Below, piece by piece: positions 61,152 through 64,000 of a DNA stretch of 64,000 nt; positions within the stretch are counted from its first letter, which is position 1, and each line of letters begins with the position of its first letter. The stretch lies in the NCBI RefSeq assembly GCF_001984175.1, contig NZ_MTQP01000057.1, positions 1 through 64,000 of the forward strand. The letters are read 5' to 3'. The DNA comes from Saccharothrix sp. ALI-22-I. Lineage in GTDB: Bacteria > Actinomycetota > Actinomycetes > Mycobacteriales > Pseudonocardiaceae. A program made the translations under genes and the position numbers. Below the pieces are notes generated by a model. It saw only the letters and a program-made list of their open reading frames with translations, did not search any database and was not told where the DNA came from.

Positions 61152-63148
61152 ACACCGGCAGCCTGCCCCACGTGTTCGCCCGGCTGGCCGCGCTGGAGCG
61201 GCGGATCCGGGCGGCGGTGGCGGCACGGCGCAGCGCCGACCCCAACCCGGATGACCCGTTCCGCGGCCTCTACCTGTCCGACGAGGCGATCGACGCCCTG
61301 CTGACGTCCCGGCGGGAGCCGTTCGTGCCGTTCCAGGCCTCGGCGGCGTCCGGCCGGCTGGGGCGGCTGGCGGAGACCGCCGGGCTGTCCGGGCTGGACG
61401 TCGAGCTGCTGCTGGTGGCCCTCGCGCCGGACGTGGACAGCCGGTTCGAGCAGTTCTACGGCTACCTGAACGACGACGTCACGAGGAGACGCGCGACCGC
61501 GGGCCTGGCGCTGCGGCTGTGCGGGCTGCCGGAGGCGTCGGCGGCGGGCCGGGCGCGGATCGACCCGTCGGCACCGCTGCGGTCGGCCGGGCTGCTCGTG
61601 GTGGACGACCGGGAGCGGCCGTTCCTGTCCCGCTCGCTGCGCGTGCCGGACCGGGTGGTCAACCACCTGCTGGGCGACGACCTGCCGGACGCGGCGCTGG
61701 CCGGTGTCGCCCGCGTGGTGGACGAGGTCACCGCGGCCGACGTCGGCAAGCTCGTGCGCGCGCTGCTGGCCCAAGTGCGCCTCGGTTACCTGCGCGAACG
61801 ACCGGGCGGCGGTGCCCGGGAGGTGGCCGCCGCCGCGCTGCGGGAGGCCGGTTTCGCGGTGCTGGAGGTGGACGCGGCGCGCCTGCGCGCGGAACCGGAC
61901 CAGCACGCGTTGACCGCCGCTTTGCTGCGCGAGGCCGTGTTGCGCGGCGCCGGGGTGGTGCTCGGCCCGGTCGAGGAGGAACCGCCGCTGGCCGCGCTGA
62001 CCCATCCCGCGGTCCCGCTGGTGGTGTTCGGCCCGAACGTGTGGGACCCGAGGTGGAGCGCCGACCCGCCGTTGCTGCACGACGCGGCGCCGCTGCCCGT
62101 CGCCGACCGCGCCGCCCTGTGGCGGACCCGGCTGGACGGCAGCCTCGCGCCCGGCGTCGACCCGGCCGCCGCCACCGCCCACTTCGTGCTGGGCCCCGGC
62201 CAGATCACCCGCGCGGCACGAGCCGCGTCGGTGTCCGCGCTGGTGGACGGCGGCGTCGTGACCACGGAACACCTGCGTGCGGGCGCACGCAGCCAGAACG
62301 CGGCCGGCCTGCAACGCCTGGCCCGCCGCATCGAACCCGCCGTCGACTGGGACGACCTGGTGCTGCCGAACCCGGTGGTCGGCTTGCTGCACGAGCTGGC
62401 CGCCCGCGCCCGGCACCGCGACCAGGTGATCGACGAGTGGCGGATGCGGCCGGGCGGCGGCCGGGGGCGCGGCGTCACCGGGTTGTTCGCGGGCGACTCC
62501 GGCACCGGCAAGACGATGTCCGCCGAGGTCATCGCCGCGTCGCTGGGCCTGGACCTGTACACGGTGAACCTGGCGACCGTGGTGGACAAGTACGTCGGCG
62601 AGACCGAGAAGAACCTGGAGCGGATCTTCACCGAGGCGTCCGGCGTGAACGGCGTGCTGCTGTTCGACGAGGCCGACGCGATCTTCGGCAAGCGGTCCGA
62701 GGTGCGCGACGCGCACGACCGGTACGCCAACATCGAGAGCGCGTACCTGTTGCAGCGCATGGAGACCTTCGACGGCATCGCGGTGCTGGCCACGAACCTG
62801 CGCGCGAACCTGGACGAGGCGTTCACCCGCAGGTTGGACGTGGTGGTCGACTTCCCGATGCCGGACGAGCCGCTGCGCCGCCTGCTGTGGGACCGGTGCC
62901 TGGGCGTGACGGCGCCGCGCACCGAGGTGGACCTGGACTTCCTCGCGGGGGCGTTCGAGCTGGCGGGCGGGCACATCCGGTCGGCCGCGGTGACCGCCGC
63001 GTACCTGGCGGCCGAGTCCGGCGGGCCGGTGGGGATGGCGGAGGTGGTCGGCGCGGTGGCGCGCGAGTACCGGAAGTTGGGGCGGCTGGTGGGGGAGCGG
63101 GAGTTCGGGCGCTACCTCGGTCTGGCGGCGGCGGAAGTGGCCCGGTGA
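61148..63148 (+). CDS. AAA+ ATPase of a contractile injection system
   Basis: 666 aa. N-terminal ~420 residues are an extended helical region with repeated winged-helix-like parts; the AAA+ domain follows: Walker A TGLFAGDSGTGKTMSAEVIA (~residue 440-459), pore-loop TVVDKYVGETEKNLERIF, Walker B GVLLFDEADAIFGKRSEVRD, sensor 1 VLATNLRANLDEAF and arginine finger RRLDVVVDFPMPD. This matches Pvc15/Afp15-type ATPases that help assemble or load injection particles. GTG start overlaps DUF4255. The AAA+ part also resembles spastin/FtsH-type ATPases. Confidence 0.9.
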   Translation: MNTGSLPHVFARLAALERRIRAAVAARRSADPNPDDPFRGLYLSDEAIDALLTSRREPFVPFQASAASGRLGRLAETAGLSGLDVELLLVALAPDVDSRFEQFYGYLNDDVTRRRATAGLALRLCGLPEASAAGRARIDPSAPLRSAGLLVVDDRERPFLSRSLRVPDRVVNHLLGDDLPDAALAGVARVVDEVTAADVGKLVRALLAQVRLGYLRERPGGGAREVAAAALREAGFAVLEVDAARLRAEPDQHALTAALLREAVLRGAGVVLGPVEEEPPLAALTHPAVPLVVFGPNVWDPRWSADPPLLHDAAPLPVADRAALWRTRLDGSLAPGVDPAAATAHFVLGPGQITRAARAASVSALVDGGVVTTEHLRAGARSQNAAGLQRLARRIEPAVDWDDLVLPNPVVGLLHELAARARHRDQVIDEWRMRPGGGRGRGVTGLFAGDSGTGKTMSAEVIAASLGLDLYTVNLATVVDKYVGETEKNLERIFTEASGVNGVLLFDEADAIFGKRSEVRDAHDRYANIESAYLLQRMETFDGIAVLATNLRANLDEAFTRRLDVVVDFPMPDEPLRRLLWDRCLGVTAPRTEVDLDFLAGAFELAGGHIRSAAVTAAYLAAESGGPVGMAEVVGAVAREYRKLGRLVGEREFGRYLGLAAAEVAR

Positions 63149-63162
63149 GCGTCGTTGTCGTG

Positions 63163-63180
63163 GCTGCCCTTTCGGGCAGC
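63163..63180 (+). terminator. Small hairpin after the ATPase gene
   Basis: GCTGCCC (63163-63169) pairs with GGGCAGC (63174-63180), 4-nt loop, 15 bp after the ATPase stop and 80 bp before the DUF4157 gene. Weak terminator or processing site. Confidence 0.4.
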
Positions 63181-63262
63181 GACCGCCGCCCTCATGGTCC
63201 TGGTTCGGCGGTGGGCGAGGTTGGAGGATGGACGCAGACTCCGCCAGTTCTAGGGGGCGACC

Positions 63263-63985
63263 ATGCGTGGGCACGAGCACGATCACGACGGTGACGTCGG
63301 TTTCCGGCCGAAAGGCGATCGCGCCGAGCGCGAGGACCACGACCTGATGGGACGCGCGGCGGCGGCCGGGCGCCCGGACGTCCTGGGTGCTGCCGGGATG
63401 CTCGACCTGCAACGCGCGGTCGGCAACGCGGGCGCGAGCACGTTGGTCGAGGACCAGGCCGCGGAGTCGCCCGTGCACGACGTGGTGCGCTCCGGCGGTT
63501 CGCCGCTGGACACCGGCGTGCGCGAGGACATGGAGACCCGCTTCGGGCAGGACTTCGGCGACGTGCGCGTGCACACCGACGGCGCGGCGCACGAGTCGGC
63601 GAAGTCGGTCAACGCGCAGGCCTACACCGTCGGCTCGAACATCGTGTTCCAGCGCGACAAGTACGACCCGTCGTCCGACTCCGGCAGGCACATGCTGGCG
63701 CACGAGCTGACCCACGTCGTGCAGCAGCGCAACGGCCCCGTGGAAGGCACGGACACCGGCGGCGGCGTCAAGGTCAGCGACCCGTCCGACCGCTTCGAGC
63801 GTGAGGCCAGCACCAACGCCGACCACATCATGTCCACGCCTGCGGCCCCGGCCGTCCAGCGCGTCACCGACCCCGTGGTCCAACGCGAAGAAGCCCCGCC
63901 CGCCGAAGAGGGCGAGGAGGAGAAGATGGCGCAGACCTACGTCGAGCCGTCCGTGCAGCGGGAAGAGGACGAAGAGACGGAGTAG
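63263..63985 (+). CDS. DUF4157 (eCIS-core) protein with HExxH-like motif
   Basis: 240 aa. N-terminal linker, then the DUF4157 domain: VRSGGSPLDTGVREDMETRF, FGDVRVHTDGAAHESAKSVN, AQAYTVGSNIVFQRDKYDP and MLAHELTHVVQQR (~residues 141-153) with the zinc-protease HELTH motif. The C-terminal part is Glu-rich and disordered with repeated VQREE motifs, common in these proteins. DUF4157 proteins are typical cargo or structural members of extracellular contractile injection systems. ATG start. The next eCIS genes lie beyond the window. Confidence 0.9.
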   Translation: MRGHEHDHDGDVGFRPKGDRAEREDHDLMGRAAAAGRPDVLGAAGMLDLQRAVGNAGASTLVEDQAAESPVHDVVRSGGSPLDTGVREDMETRFGQDFGDVRVHTDGAAHESAKSVNAQAYTVGSNIVFQRDKYDPSSDSGRHMLAHELTHVVQQRNGPVEGTDTGGGVKVSDPSDRFEREASTNADHIMSTPAAPAVQRVTDPVVQREEAPPAEEGEEEKMAQTYVEPSVQREEDEETE

Positions 63986-64000
63986 CCGCGCCGGGGTGGC

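Noticed and set aside
60791..63883. 1030-codon minus-strand open frame opposite the eCIS genes
   Set aside because: Antisense shadow; the plus strand carries DUF4255, AAA+ and DUF4157 motifs.

Overview
The window comes from a very GC-rich actinobacterial chromosome. The block from the TPR protein gene to rluB (about 0.2-22.6 kb) follows the order known from Mycobacterium tuberculosis (the Rv1691-Rv1711 neighbourhood: TPR protein, HAD phosphatase, tlyA, nadK, recN, steA, mctB/steB, pyrG, NUDIX, xerD, parA, scpA, scpB, rluB). Gene style, abundant GTG starts with 4-nt GTGA/ATGA overlaps, a conservon-type signalling operon and a contractile-injection gene set point to Pseudonocardiaceae (Saccharothrix/Lentzea/Actinosynnema-like). 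The family-level placement is inference.

Layout. 0-0.2 kb: 5S rRNA and the end of an rRNA operon. 0.2-22.7 kb: housekeeping core covering ribosome methylation, NAD phosphorylation, DNA repair, cell-envelope control, CTP synthesis and chromosome segregation (XerD, ParA, ScpAB), with three paralogous membrane proteins inserted between recN and steA, and a DUF2752/TM2 pair around a protease remnant. 22.7-28.7 kb: WD40 remnant, then an SsuABC/TauABC-type ABC transporter whose binding-protein gene is separated from the permease/ATPase genes by a convergent pobA. 28.9-33.2 kb: nitrate-sensing histidine kinase, roadblock protein and small GTPase, a conservon without its DUF742 member. 33.3-40.8 kb: methyltransferase, GGDEF protein, then an ECF sigma factor, a 154-aa unknown protein, a subtilisin-like protease and a TPR-CHAT protease. 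40.8-43.4 kb: NUDIX, dTMP kinase, two gene remnants fused back to back (radical SAM-like and TfoX) and an FCY1-like cytosine deaminase. 43.4-49.2 kb: STAS anti-sigma antagonist, GCS2 ligase, topoisomerase IB, Rv2629-type protein, DUF4383 protein, SigB/F-type sigma factor and its RsbW-like kinase. 49.3-56.1 kb: complete LivFGHM-K type ABC operon with an acyl-CoA synthetase in the middle. 56.1-58.2 kb: TetR with two palindromic operators, diverging from a small membrane protein and an internally shortened lipoprotein esterase. 58.3-64 kb: unknown protein, a frameshifted membrane protein gene, and the start of an extracellular contractile injection system (DUF4255, AAA+ ATPase, DUF4157), cut by the window edge.

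The most unusual observations are: short tandem-repeat arrays that begin at, or contain copies of, the stop codons of many genes; the sigma/unknown/subtilase/CHAT module, which looks like a regulated protease cascade; the conservon lacking DUF742; the three membrane paralogs with a shared acidic TPPFG tail; and the right-end injection-system locus. All functional statements are based on motif and family recognition by eye; no database search was possible.
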